From positions 1 through 63,588 of the forward strand of contig CAYIZP010000015.1 of assembly GCA_964367905.1 (NCBI GenBank): a DNA stretch of 63,588 bases, given 5' to 3'. This document shows, piece after piece, positions 1 to 8,414 of this stretch. The notes beneath the pieces are model-generated. The model did not search any database, was not told the DNA's origin, and saw nothing but the letters and a program-made list of their open reading frames with translations. Within the stretch, counting starts at the first letter, position 1. Every line of letters begins with the position of its first letter. This DNA comes from CAUPWF01 sp964367905 (GTDB lineage: Bacteria; Bacillota; Clostridia; Lachnospirales; Lachnospiraceae). The translations under genes and the position numbers were made by a program.

Positions 1-156
1 ATTGTAAAGCATGGTGGCAAACAGCGTATGCCAATCAAAGAGTATTATCCAAATGATAAGCCATATAAAATGTGTTATGTGGAAGATCCATTTGGAATTG
101 TTTTCGAGATCTATACTCACAGTTATGAGGTTACCTATTCCAAAGGTGCTTATTAA
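1..156 (+). CDS. VOC-family (glyoxalase/bleomycin-resistance fold) protein, C-terminal fragment
   Basis: The window opens inside this gene; 51 residues and the stop codon are visible, with no start. The tail contains YVEDPFGIVFEIYTHSYE, the typical last strand of vicinal-oxygen-chelate proteins, in which D-P-x-G precedes a metal-binding Glu (here the E of FEIY). Members include glyoxalase I, dioxygenases and fosfomycin or bleomycin resistance proteins, so the substrate cannot be told from this fragment. The downstream gene is convergent and ends 8 bp away. Confidence 0.7.
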   Translation: MVKHGGKQRMPIKEYYPNDKPYKMCYVEDPFGIVFEIYTHSYEVTYSKGAY

Positions 157-164
157 TATAGAAA

Positions 165-1004
165 TTATACGAGGTTATCTTGTACCACTTCTTGAAACCC
201 CTCAATTGCGCTAGGGAAGTATATATTATGAGATTTTATTTTGGAAGTATTGATAAGGAGGTTTCGTTCATCTCCGTCAAATGCTTCCAGAATATTTTTG
301 TCTATCTCCAATAATCGAGTTGCTGTTGTATAAAAGTCTAATATTGATAAATCATTCTCACTTCCATAATTATATACACCACCAGGTAGAGAGAAACAAG
401 AATTAAGATTTTTGATAACATGTTTGATATAGGTAACACTACGCATTTGGTTTGTATTTATACGAATTTTTGTATGATTCTTAGAAGCTTCCATTAACAT
501 AGCTGGTAGGGTGAGTCGCTGGTATAAATCTGAATTTGGTTTGTCATACATCCAAGTGAGACGAAGGCTTACAGCACTGGGTAAGACCTCAGCGATTAGT
601 CGCTCAGCTTCTAGCTTTTGTTCTGCATATAGATTCTGAGGGGTTAATTTCACATCTTCTTTTAAAGCAATTCGCTCTTTATTTCCACTATAGACTTGAT
701 CAGAGCTTAGATAAACTAATTTCGCACCACAATCATTACATGCTTTGGCAATATAATATGGTGCCATCTTATTCACCGCATTGGATAGGTTTGGGTTTTG
801 TTGAGATTCTGTGATATCTGAGATAGCAGCACTATGTAAGACAAAATCTGGTTTTAACTCTGAAATATAATTTAGAATGGAATCCCCATCGGTTAAATCT
901 AATTCTTTTCTAGAGATTTGTGCTACCTTATGGCTCGTATTAAAGTGCTGTACGGCACGAACACCTAAAAATCCATTTATGCCTGTAATTGCGATTGTAC
1001 TCAT
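165..1004 (-). CDS. RmlD-like SDR sugar-nucleotide reductase
   Basis: This 279-residue protein is an extended short-chain dehydrogenase of the RmlD (dTDP-4-dehydrorhamnose reductase) substrate-binding family. The N-terminal Rossmann motif GINGFLG (residues 8-14) binds NAD(P). LSSDQVYSG near residue 100 and YAEQK near 128 supply the Ser and Tyr-x3-Lys catalytic residues. Length is normal for RmlD (about 280-300). No other dTDP-rhamnose genes (rmlABC) lie nearby, so it may instead act on another nucleotide sugar or be a stand-alone reductase. Translation starts 9 bases after a GAAAGGGG ribosome site. It is divergent from the HD-GYP gene and shares a compact promoter region with it. Confidence 0.75.
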   Translation of the reverse strand: MSTIAITGINGFLGVRAVQHFNTSHKVAQISRKELDLTDGDSILNYISELKPDFVLHSAAISDITESQQNPNLSNAVNKMAPYYIAKACNDCGAKLVYLSSDQVYSGNKERIALKEDVKLTPQNLYAEQKLEAERLIAEVLPSAVSLRLTWMYDKPNSDLYQRLTLPAMLMEASKNHTKIRINTNQMRSVTYIKHVIKNLNSCFSLPGGVYNYGSENDLSILDFYTTATRLLEIDKNILEAFDGDERNLLINTSKIKSHNIYFPSAIEGFQEVVQDNLV

Positions 1005-1056
1005 AATAAAAACCCCTTTCTATTCTGTGTGTATATGTAACATTTAATATCACCTG

Positions 1057-1120
1057 ATTATAACATTGTTTGAAATCTACGACAAGGTGATTGTATTTTC
1101 TTTTAGGATTATGTTATAAT
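1057..1120. promoter_or_regulatory. Divergent promoter pair
   Basis: Plus strand: TTGTAT at 1091-1096, an 18-bp spacer and TATAAT at 1115-1120, driving the HD-GYP gene. Minus strand: TTGTCG (1085-1080), a 17-bp spacer and TATAAT (1062-1057), driving the RmlD-like gene. The plus promoter lies inside the upstream in-frame extension of the HD-GYP reading frame, which supports the later start at 1169. Confidence 0.55.
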
Positions 1121-1168
1121 CATAAACAGTTAGTGATTACTTTAAATGAAAGAAAAAGGAGACTTGAG

Positions 1169-2407
1169 ATGGAATCTATTTCACGAAAACATGAAATAAT
1201 AATGCTTTGTTCGCATGCATTGCAATACTATGATGACCGATTAGTAAATCATGGTGCAAGAGTAGCATATATTGCTTCTCATATTCATGCAAAATTATCG
1301 AATAAGGAAATAGATCCACAGAATCTTGTTTTACTTTCATTGTTTCATGATATCGGCGCATATAAGACAGAGGAAATTGATAGAATGGTTCAATTTGAAA
1401 CTGAGGAAGTAGATGCACATTCAATCTATGGATATTTGTTTTTGAAACATCTCTCACCTTTGAATCGTTTTGCAATGGCGATTTTGTATCATCATACAGC
1501 GTATCGGGAGTTGGATAAGGTGGATTCAGTGATTGCAAGTTACGCGCAGCTCATACATTTGTCTGATCGAATAGATATTGCATTGGTAAATGGAGAGACA
1601 GTTTCATCATTAGAGACAGTTTTACGAAAGACTAACATATTCTTTCCAGAGTATATAGATGCATTTCTAGAAGCCGTGAATGAGAATGATTTTCTAAGTG
1701 AAAATTGGAATGAAGTGGTTTCGGATTGGTTGAATGACAAAATTTATAATTTTGACCTAGGATTAGAAGAGGCAAATGAATATTTAGAAATGGTAATTTA
1801 CACCATAGATTTTAAGAGTGAGGTTACGGTTCAGCATTCGGTAAATACTACTACAATCAGTCAGTATTTAGGCTCATTACTTGGTTTGAACGATAAGGAA
1901 TTAGAGAAACTCTATTATGCGGCTCTCGTACATGATATTGGAAAAATTGGGATACATTCAGATATTCTTGAATTTCCTGGAAGGTTAACTCCGACACAGA
2001 TGGAGGAAATGAAGGACCATGTGGTATATACCAGAAAGATATTGACAGGAATCTTCGATGATGAAATTGTAGAGATTGCATGTAGACATCATGAGAAATT
2101 GGACGGTAGCGGATATCCACTGGGGTTAAAAGAAAAAGATTTATCGTTAAGTGATCGTGTTTTGGCTATTGCAGATATTACAAGTGCTTTGATTTTCTCG
2201 AGAAGTTATAAGGCAGGATATTCGTGGAAACGCACATTAGCCATTTTAGGAGAGATGGTAGAAAATCATCTTATCGATGGTAAAATTGTCGACTTAATTG
2301 TAGAGCATCAAATGGATATTGACGATGTTATTAAAGATGAAATTATGCTGGTGTTTGAAAAATACCGTATGATTAAGCAACAGTTTATTCAGCTAGCAGA
2401 GAGATGA
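1169..2407 (+). CDS. Tandem HD-domain protein with C-terminal HD-GYP (putative cyclic-di-nucleotide phosphodiesterase)
   Basis: A 412-residue protein with two HD hydrolase domains. The N-terminal one (about residues 20-190) keeps an FHDIGA motif. The second (about 225-400) has LVHDIGKIGI followed by the diagnostic HHEKLDGSGYPLG, so it belongs to the HD-GYP class that cleaves cyclic-di-GMP or related nucleotides at a di- or tri-metal centre. There is no membrane segment or receiver domain, so it is cytoplasmic and senses signals directly or through partners. The start at 1169 is chosen because AAAAAGGAGA lies just upstream and a consensus promoter ends at 1120; an in-frame start at 1091 would lie within that promoter. 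The downstream membrane protein follows after 39 bp in the same direction. Confidence 0.85.
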   Translation: MESISRKHEIIMLCSHALQYYDDRLVNHGARVAYIASHIHAKLSNKEIDPQNLVLLSLFHDIGAYKTEEIDRMVQFETEEVDAHSIYGYLFLKHLSPLNRFAMAILYHHTAYRELDKVDSVIASYAQLIHLSDRIDIALVNGETVSSLETVLRKTNIFFPEYIDAFLEAVNENDFLSENWNEVVSDWLNDKIYNFDLGLEEANEYLEMVIYTIDFKSEVTVQHSVNTTTISQYLGSLLGLNDKELEKLYYAALVHDIGKIGIHSDILEFPGRLTPTQMEEMKDHVVYTRKILTGIFDDEIVEIACRHHEKLDGSGYPLGLKEKDLSLSDRVLAIADITSALIFSRSYKAGYSWKRTLAILGEMVENHLIDGKIVDLIVEHQMDIDDVIKDEIMLVFEKYRMIKQQFIQLAER

Positions 2408-2446
2408 AGTTATTATTATGTTTAAGTACAGAAGGGAAGAGAAATT

Positions 2447-3544
2447 ATGTTTAATTTAAAGAAATTAAATCTTGCACAAAAGAAATCAGTCTGGCTAGTA
2501 TTTATCGCACTTACATTAATTTATGTGGTGATAACAGGAACTTTTGGATTTATTTTGCACAATAACAAGATAGAGGCAGCTAACAAGCATGCGGAGAGGG
2601 TAGACCCGACGATCACCTCTGCTACATATCCAGAGGGAGACTATAAAGAGGTGGAAATTGGTATGTATGTAGAATCTATTCGTAATGTATCAATAGCTGA
2701 TTCTAGTTTTGAAGCGGTGTTCTATCTATGGTTTAGTTGGGAGGGCGAAACATCGTTTAGCCCAGGAGATACCTTTCAAATTGTTGGGGGACAAATTGAG
2801 GAAAAAGAGGTTGTAAGTGAACATTACGAAGATGGTGGTCATAACTATCAACGTTATAAGGTAACAGCAATAGTTGATAAATATTATGATTTGACTAGAT
2901 TTTCGCTAGAAGATCATATGATGAATATTTACATTGAAGATACTACGCGTGATGGGGCAAAGTTAAGGTATGTTGCAGATACAGATGAAACAAATATTAG
3001 TTCTAGGGTTCAAATTCCAGGATTTGAGGTGTACGATGGTATTCACAGTGCGGTGAAGCCACACTCTTATAAGTCTACATATTCATCACCGAGTGCAGAT
3101 GGAGCAGATGAGCGTGTGTTCTCTCAATATATAGTGGGAATACCGATAGAGCGAGAAGATATAGGATTCTTTTTAAGAATTATTGTACCATATTTTCTAT
3201 CTGTTTTATTAGGGCTATTTTCATTGTTTGCACATAAGACAGATGCAGACTCTCTTGGACTTTCGGGAGCTTCATTCTTTGGTGTGGTAGCGAATGCATA
3301 TGTGGTATCGGCACTTGTGCCACCGAATGGAGGGGGATTTGGTATGACCGATATGATAAATGCTGTATCATTGATGTCAGTAATATTTATTGTAATGATG
3401 TCACTTTATTCTTTAAATAAACGAAATCAGCTCGAGGAAGGCGAAGATTCTGAGCACCTACGTGCAATTGATTTAGCCGCATTCTTTGCAATTACAATAG
3501 GATACACCTTATTTAGTATTATTATTCCTATATGTGCGATGTAG
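2447..3544 (+). CDS. Membrane protein resembling a bacterial pentameric ligand-gated ion channel
   Basis: The 365-residue product has an N-terminal hydrophobic segment (about 15-37), a long polar, beta-rich extracytoplasmic part (38-235) and four C-terminal hydrophobic helices (about 239-259, 266-290, 296-322, 340-364). This is the layout of Cys-loop-type channels. The first helix contains RIIVPYFLSVLL with the M1 proline, the next is SLGLSGASFFGVVANAY like pore helix M2, then a short loop and M3, a charged cytoplasmic loop and M4. In the outer domain, VEIGMYVESIRNVSI and FYLWFSWEGE resemble the first strands of bacterial ligand-binding domains. No cysteine pair of the eukaryotic loop is present, as is usual in bacteria. 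The assignment is by pattern only; an uncharacterised 5-TM protein is the alternative. It ends in a strong terminator. Confidence 0.55.
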   Translation: MFNLKKLNLAQKKSVWLVFIALTLIYVVITGTFGFILHNNKIEAANKHAERVDPTITSATYPEGDYKEVEIGMYVESIRNVSIADSSFEAVFYLWFSWEGETSFSPGDTFQIVGGQIEEKEVVSEHYEDGGHNYQRYKVTAIVDKYYDLTRFSLEDHMMNIYIEDTTRDGAKLRYVADTDETNISSRVQIPGFEVYDGIHSAVKPHSYKSTYSSPSADGADERVFSQYIVGIPIEREDIGFFLRIIVPYFLSVLLGLFSLFAHKTDADSLGLSGASFFGVVANAYVVSALVPPNGGGFGMTDMINAVSLMSVIFIVMMSLYSLNKRNQLEEGEDSEHLRAIDLAAFFAITIGYTLFSIIIPICAM

Positions 3545-3550
3545 TAAAAA

Positions 3551-3582
3551 GAAAAAATCTGAATTTATTCAGGTTTTTTTCT
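3551..3582 (+). terminator. Intrinsic terminator
   Basis: CTGAAT-TT-ATTCAG stem extended by flanking A and T runs, ending in eight T residues, 6 bp after the channel-like gene. Confidence 0.75.
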
Positions 3583-3694
3583 TTAAGACTTAAATCTTTT
3601 CAATAAATGACGATAGAGAAAATATAAGAGTTTATAGGTAGAAGGATGAATAATGTTCATAAAGTCATTTGGATTATAAGGAGGTTTAAGAATA

Positions 3695-4336
3695 ATGGAG
3701 TTGAATGTAAAAAATGTAACAAATTATAATCCAGTGGGATTAGATAAAGAAGTGGAGAAAAGAAAACAAGAGGATCACACAGAGACAAAGGATGTAGCAA
3801 AAAATGTGGACAGTTTTGAGATGCAACATGTGACAGAGAGTGTGACTTATGAGCCACCGAAGAAATTAACACAGGAACAAATAGAAGAGTTAAACAGAAA
3901 ACGGCTAGAGTCTACATTGAACTTTGTGAGAGAAGCAGTAGAGAAGAATGTTGCCAATCAGGCAAAACAGACAACGGTAAATCATTATGGGCTAGAGCTA
4001 AGTACTGCCTCTGCTGATTTTTTAAAAAGTATCTTTGGTAGTTTAGAGAGTGCGTACCCACCACCAGCGACAACTCCAGAGGGAGCACTTGCCAATATTT
4101 CGCCAGGCGGATCTTATTCTGTAGAATCAGTATCAGAGAGAATCATGCATATGGCAACAACCATCGCTGCTGGGAATCCAGATGTGTTGGCTGAGATGGA
4201 AGAGGCTGTGAAGAAAGGATTTGAAGCAGCAGGTTTTGATCCAATAACAGGCGGAGGAATGCCAGATATTACAAGAGAAACATACGATCATGTAATGGGA
4301 GAATTTGCGAAGTTAAAGGTAGAACAGTCAGAATAA
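3695..4336 (+). CDS. Hypothetical cytoplasmic protein, 213 aa
   Basis: No family is recognised with confidence. The protein has no signal peptide or membrane segment. The first 90 residues are very polar (many E, K, Q, T) and look disordered, followed by a charged helix (residues 65-95) and a more ordered C-terminal half. That half contains a proline-rich turn (YPPPATTPEG), the string ISPGGSYSVESV, an Ala/Glu-rich helix and a final MPDITRETYDHVMGEF. The start is supported by AAGGAGG 8 bases upstream. The gene is monocistronic, bounded by terminators on both sides. The shape suggests a soluble adaptor or scaffold, but nothing here shows a function. Confidence 0.75.
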   Translation: MELNVKNVTNYNPVGLDKEVEKRKQEDHTETKDVAKNVDSFEMQHVTESVTYEPPKKLTQEQIEELNRKRLESTLNFVREAVEKNVANQAKQTTVNHYGLELSTASADFLKSIFGSLESAYPPPATTPEGALANISPGGSYSVESVSERIMHMATTIAAGNPDVLAEMEEAVKKGFEAAGFDPITGGGMPDITRETYDHVMGEFAKLKVEQSE

Positions 4337-4353
4337 GCAATAGTTTGTATACA

Positions 4354-4397
4354 TAAAAAAATTCAGTTATGATAAATTCATAGCTGAATTTTTTTAT
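4354..4397 (+). terminator. Intrinsic terminator
   Basis: AAAAAAATTCAG and CTGAATTTTTTT form the arms around a loop that itself contains complementary TATG and CATA; 17 bp after the hypothetical gene. The AT symmetry lets it work in both directions. Confidence 0.75.
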
Positions 4398-4412
4398 GAA
4401 ATCGACGAATTT

Positions 4413-4444
4413 TTTACAACTCTGTTACAACTTTATGATATGAT
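4413..4444 (+). promoter_or_regulatory. Candidate promoter with TTACAAC direct repeats
   Basis: Two TTACAA(C) repeats at 4414 and 4425 are spaced exactly 11 bp, one helical turn, and are followed by overlapping TATGAT hexamers (4434-4444). Such direct repeats are typical of OmpR/PhoB-family binding sites, so the response regulator encoded just downstream may control its own operon. The core promoter spacing is not ideal. Confidence 0.35.
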
Positions 4445-4492
4445 GATACAAGTGACAAAAGGACATGATGAAAAGGAGAGTTAGAGAATTTC

Positions 4493-5149
4493 ATGGAGCG
4501 CATATTAATTATAGAAGATGAATACGCAATCAATCATTTAATCAAAAGTACATTGACAGCAGAGGGATATGAATGTGATTGTGCTTTTACTGGGGGAGTA
4601 GGAGCCGATTATATTGAGTCAAAACAGTATGATTTGATTTTGTTAGATTTGATGCTTCCTGAGATAGATGGCTATGAATTATTGGAATTTATCAGACCGA
4701 CAGAAACACCAGTTATTATTATTTCGGCAATTGTAGAGGTGCAAGATCGAATTCGAGGATTGCGTATGGGGGCAGATGACTACCTTTGTAAGCCATTTCA
4801 GATTGGAGAGTTAGTTGCGAGAGTTGAGTCGGTGTTAAGGCGGTCAGGACGGGCAAATAAGCAGATTGAAATCGGTAATGTCACGATATCTCCAGTTTCA
4901 AGACAGGTTTGGAATAACCAGATACCAGTAGAGATGACAGTGAAGGAATTTGACTTATTGATGGAATTGGTGAGAAATAAAAATATTGCATTGAGTCGTG
5001 CTAGATTATATGAAAGTGTTTGGATGGAGGAATATACAGGAGAGACGAGAACCTTAGATTCGCATATTCAAAGACTTAGAAAGAAACTAGACTGGAATGA
5101 TCGAATTAAAACAGTTTTTCGAATTGGATACCGCCTGGAGGTATTTTAA
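4493..5149 (+). CDS. OmpR/PhoB-family response regulator
   Basis: A 218-residue DNA-binding response regulator. The receiver domain (1-115) has the acidic pair in IIEDE, the phosphoacceptor Asp near 52 in ILLDLMLPE and the conserved Lys in CKPF near 102. The C-terminal winged helix (about 125-218) carries KEFDLLMELVRN and ends in TVFRIGYRLEVF, normal for the family. The stop overlaps the histidine kinase start (TAATG), so the two are translationally coupled. Targets are unknown; the two exported proteins downstream in the same operon and the 11-bp direct repeats in its own promoter are the obvious candidates. Confidence 0.93.
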   Translation: MERILIIEDEYAINHLIKSTLTAEGYECDCAFTGGVGADYIESKQYDLILLDLMLPEIDGYELLEFIRPTETPVIIISAIVEVQDRIRGLRMGADDYLCKPFQIGELVARVESVLRRSGRANKQIEIGNVTISPVSRQVWNNQIPVEMTVKEFDLLMELVRNKNIALSRARLYESVWMEEYTGETRTLDSHIQRLRKKLDWNDRIKTVFRIGYRLEVF

Positions 5150-6564
5150 TGAAGTATTTTCATAAGTTGTTTTTTAGTATAGTTTTACTGCTTACTGCAG
5201 CCATAGCAACTATGGGATATTTTTCGGTGGCGCTGAGTTTGGAGCAAGCGTTAGACAACAGAATTGAATCGGATCTCGAGCAACATCAGTCCATAAAATA
5301 TGGTTTACAATCCTCTATCTCAAATCTACAACAAGAGGAAATCACAGAGTATGAGTATCAGAAAATAGCGGAAAATACATCCCTATTATTAGAGGGATAT
5401 GGAGGGTTACAGCTTTCCAAGGTGAATGGAGAAATCTATTATTCAACCCTTTCCTCTATCGTGGACGCAAAACAGATGGAAGAAGGAGTACTAAATTATT
5501 ATATTACAACAACCTTAGTAGGGGAGCAGACCTTAAGGATAGAGAGTGTGCTGAACGTGGATGAGGAGCAGTTACATTTAGTAACGGAGAAGAGTATTTC
5601 AGCGGTCTTTGAACAAGCAGATAATCTGCAGGGTCAATATGTATGGATTTATCTTGTGGTTTTGCTGGTAGGGGCTGTTTTTACAGCGTTGTTAACCATA
5701 TTATTTACAAGACCGATTCGATCCTTGCAAAAAACAAGTCTTTTGTTTGCGGCTGGTGATTATGAGGCGCGTTCTACCGTTCGTTCTCATGATGAGATTG
5801 GAGAGTTAGCTAAGGCGTATAATCATATGGCAAAATCCCTAGAAGACAAGATCTATGAGTTAGAGGAATATGCGGATAAGCAGCAACAATTTACAGCGAA
5901 CTTTGCACATGAGTTGAAAACTCCGATGACATCGATTATCGGGTATGCGGATAAGATTTATCAAAAGAGGTTATCTCAAGAAGATATTAGAAAGTGTGCA
6001 TGGTATATCGTGAATGAAGGGATGAGATTAGAATCTCTTTCATTCAAATTATTGGAACTTCAAACTTTGCGTAAGACGGATTTTCTATTGGAAGAGGCAG
6101 AGATGTCAATTGTACTTATGGATACCATTGAAACGGTCGTTCCTCTTGCAGAGAAGAAGAATGTGCAGATTCGCTATGCCATTGTGGAAGGTTGGGTCAG
6201 ATTGGAATATGATTTATTTAAGACCTTATTGTTAAATCTAATGGATAATGCGATTAAGTCGGGAGCCAAGATTATATTGTTAGAAACAAAAATTATCAAT
6301 GAGAAATATCAGATTAGCATTACAGATAATGGGCGGGGAATGGAGCCAGAGGAATTGCAACGGATTACAGAAGCATTCTATATGGTGGATAAGGCGCGTT
6401 CTAGAAAGGAGCATGGTGCAGGATTGGGACTCTCGCTTGCGAGTCAGATTGCGAAGATTCATCATACTCAGTTAAGATTTCGTAGTGCTGTCAATCAAGG
6501 AACCTTAGTTTCGTTGGAGTTGAATTTGGAGGAAAATATAGATGAAACGGAAAATAATCAATAG
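5149..6564 (+). CDS. Sensor histidine kinase
   Basis: A 471-residue membrane kinase, partner of the preceding regulator. It has TM1 (about 8-28), an extracytoplasmic sensor region of about 135 residues rich in Gln and Glu with no recognised fold, TM2 (about 165-187), a HAMP linker (188-240), a DHp domain with HELKTPMTSIIGYADKI (phospho-acceptor His near 255) and a catalytic domain with N box LNLMDNAIKSG, G1 DNGRGM and G2 GAGLGLSLA. All motifs needed for activity are present. The 3-prime end overlaps the next gene by 23 bp, so an exported accessory protein is made from the same transcript. Confidence 0.92.
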   Translation: MKYFHKLFFSIVLLLTAAIATMGYFSVALSLEQALDNRIESDLEQHQSIKYGLQSSISNLQQEEITEYEYQKIAENTSLLLEGYGGLQLSKVNGEIYYSTLSSIVDAKQMEEGVLNYYITTTLVGEQTLRIESVLNVDEEQLHLVTEKSISAVFEQADNLQGQYVWIYLVVLLVGAVFTALLTILFTRPIRSLQKTSLLFAAGDYEARSTVRSHDEIGELAKAYNHMAKSLEDKIYELEEYADKQQQFTANFAHELKTPMTSIIGYADKIYQKRLSQEDIRKCAWYIVNEGMRLESLSFKLLELQTLRKTDFLLEEAEMSIVLMDTIETVVPLAEKKNVQIRYAIVEGWVRLEYDLFKTLLLNLMDNAIKSGAKIILLETKIINEKYQISITDNGRGMEPEELQRITEAFYMVDKARSRKEHGAGLGLSLASQIAKIHHTQLRFRSAVNQGTLVSLELNLEENIDETENNQ

Positions 6565-7312
6565 TATCATTCTAATGTTGTTTCTGATTGTGACAATCGG
6601 AGGAGGAATTGTAGTTCCAAGCCTATTCTTAGATATGCAGAGAACTAGCTTAGCATCTACTTCTGGAAGCATTGGAACAGATAGCATTGATCCATATGAG
6701 AATAGTGAGGGAGTTCTGACCAGTAGAGTGAATATGCTTTCTGAATTTGCTAGAAGTGGATTTGTCTATGCAGATTATGGACAAGAGAGAGAGCCTTTCA
6801 GCACAGAGATATCACAGGAGGAGGCATATCAAGCAGCCCATAGACTCGCAGAAGTATTTATTGTAAACAATAAACACTTTGGCTTGGATGAAAAGGTAAA
6901 TTCACCCACCTACGCCGGAATTTTCTCTCTCGTGCTGGATCCAACGATTTCTCTATGGACAATCCATTACGATTGGGATACTGTATGTGTGGATTCTTTG
7001 ACAGGAACTCCAATTTATGCAAAATGGTATTACCCTCGTGAAACACTACCAGTGGAAATTAGCCAAGTTGAGGGGACGATCTTTATACAAGAGTTGTTAG
7101 ATGCAATGGCAGTAGATATTCTAGAACTTACGGATTCATCTGACTATCCAAATGAGTTTGATGAGAAAGTAGAAGAAATACCTGGTGGTTTTATAGTACA
7201 TTTAAGCGTATATTCTAAGGTGTACAATTTCTTTTTATCGGCTACCATCCTAGATGATTATGATTTAGAGTCGATAGAATTTACAACTTCGACACAAGTA
7301 GATGAAAACTAA
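6542..7312 (+). CDS. Exported or membrane-anchored protein of a two-component operon
   Basis: A 256-residue protein of no recognised family. An N-terminal hydrophobic segment (about 8-30, after MKRK) is a signal anchor or signal peptide; there is no lipobox. The rest is acidic and extracytoplasmic, with an EEAYQAAHRLAE helix, followed by a compact alpha/beta stretch containing SLWTIHYDWDTVCVDSLTG. That pattern recalls small PepSY-like regulatory domains but is not enough for an assignment. The start overlaps the kinase gene by 23 bp. Because it is coupled to a kinase with an outside sensor, a role in modulating that sensor is a reasonable inference. Confidence 0.7.
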   Translation: MKRKIINSIILMLFLIVTIGGGIVVPSLFLDMQRTSLASTSGSIGTDSIDPYENSEGVLTSRVNMLSEFARSGFVYADYGQEREPFSTEISQEEAYQAAHRLAEVFIVNNKHFGLDEKVNSPTYAGIFSLVLDPTISLWTIHYDWDTVCVDSLTGTPIYAKWYYPRETLPVEISQVEGTIFIQELLDAMAVDILELTDSSDYPNEFDEKVEEIPGGFIVHLSVYSKVYNFFLSATILDDYDLESIEFTTSTQVDEN

Positions 7313-7379
7313 GACAACACTATCCGATATACTAAAGAGGGAGTAAGTTATAAATCTGAATTAGTTGGAGGAAATCAAT

Positions 7380-8330
7380 ATGACAATCATGGAGGAATTT
7401 TACGAGATGGAGAATGCATATCCTAGGTCGGGGAGAAGATCTAGAAGGAGACCAAGTCGTGAAGCTCGGAGAAGGGCATATATCCGACGTAGGCGTCAAG
7501 CGATGTTGCGGATAGGGGTGCTATTTGGGTTTGTATGTTTGGTGGTTACGGGAATTCTACAATTACCATTTTTCGCGGGGCAGGATAGTACGGAAGTGAT
7601 AGCCACAACAGGTGTAGATGTGAACAATGAAGTGGGATCGATGAGTCAAGATTCTACTGAGATGTATGGTGGGGATGAAAGACTGCAAACCATCCATTCT
7701 AGTTCGGAATATACACTGGAATTAAGAGAGTTGGCATCGAAGAATGAGGAAGCTATTCAGTTTGTCTATGACTATCCTCAAAAGAAGGATCAGGTATTTG
7801 AAATAGATCTGTCGGGGGAAGCACAAGATAGCGAGGTACCTTTGCTTATGCAATGGGATGAACGCTGGGGATATGTGGAATATAGCAATGGTTTAGTGGG
7901 GTATACAGGGTGTGGGCCGACGGCATTATCTATGGTAGCTTTATATTTTTTAGATAATCCATTATACAGTCCAAATTATTTTGTGGATTATTCGATTCGA
8001 AATGAATATAGTGTGGATGATAGTGGGAGTTCATGGGAGCTCATTCCCGCAGGTGCTGCTGAAGTTGGATTAGTTGCAGAGGAACTATCATTGACAGAAG
8101 AGAATATGATGAATGTATTGGATCAAGGGAAACTAATTATTCTTGTAGTGGGGCCTGGCGATTTTACCTCGACAGGACATTTCATGGTGGTGACAGGATA
8201 TGATGAGACTGGATTTGTTATCAATGATCCGAATAGTCGTGCAATCAGTGAGAAGACATGGGACTATGAAACCCTCAGTCATCAAATTAGAAATTTATGG
8301 AGTATAGAAAAAAATATAGAGTTTCAGTAA
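7380..8330 (+). CDS. Membrane-anchored C39-like cysteine peptidase domain protein
   Basis: A 316-residue protein with a very Arg-rich cytoplasmic tail (residues 14-45), one membrane helix (about 46-66), a Ser/Thr/Glu-rich spacer and a C-terminal peptidase C39-like domain (about 155-310). Catalytic residues are visible: LLMQWDERWG with the oxyanion Gln, YTGCGPTALSM with the Cys, GHFMVVTGYD with the His and INDPNS with the Asp. It would cleave proteins or peptides outside the cell; there is no associated bacteriocin exporter. The start at 7380 is chosen over an upstream TTG because GGAGG lies 8 bases before it. It is the last gene of the two-component operon. Confidence 0.8.
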   Translation: MTIMEEFYEMENAYPRSGRRSRRRPSREARRRAYIRRRRQAMLRIGVLFGFVCLVVTGILQLPFFAGQDSTEVIATTGVDVNNEVGSMSQDSTEMYGGDERLQTIHSSSEYTLELRELASKNEEAIQFVYDYPQKKDQVFEIDLSGEAQDSEVPLLMQWDERWGYVEYSNGLVGYTGCGPTALSMVALYFLDNPLYSPNYFVDYSIRNEYSVDDSGSSWELIPAGAAEVGLVAEELSLTEENMMNVLDQGKLIILVVGPGDFTSTGHFMVVTGYDETGFVINDPNSRAISEKTWDYETLSHQIRNLWSIEKNIEFQ

Positions 8331-8414
8331 TAAAAAAGTTAGAGATTTTGAACATGAAATCTTGTATGAATTTATGATACATGGAAATACTATCGAACAG
8401 AAGGAGGTAGTTTC

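Noticed and set aside
1091..1168. Longer N-terminus for the HD-GYP protein
   Set aside because: The upstream extension contains the promoter of the gene; a good ribosome site precedes 1169.
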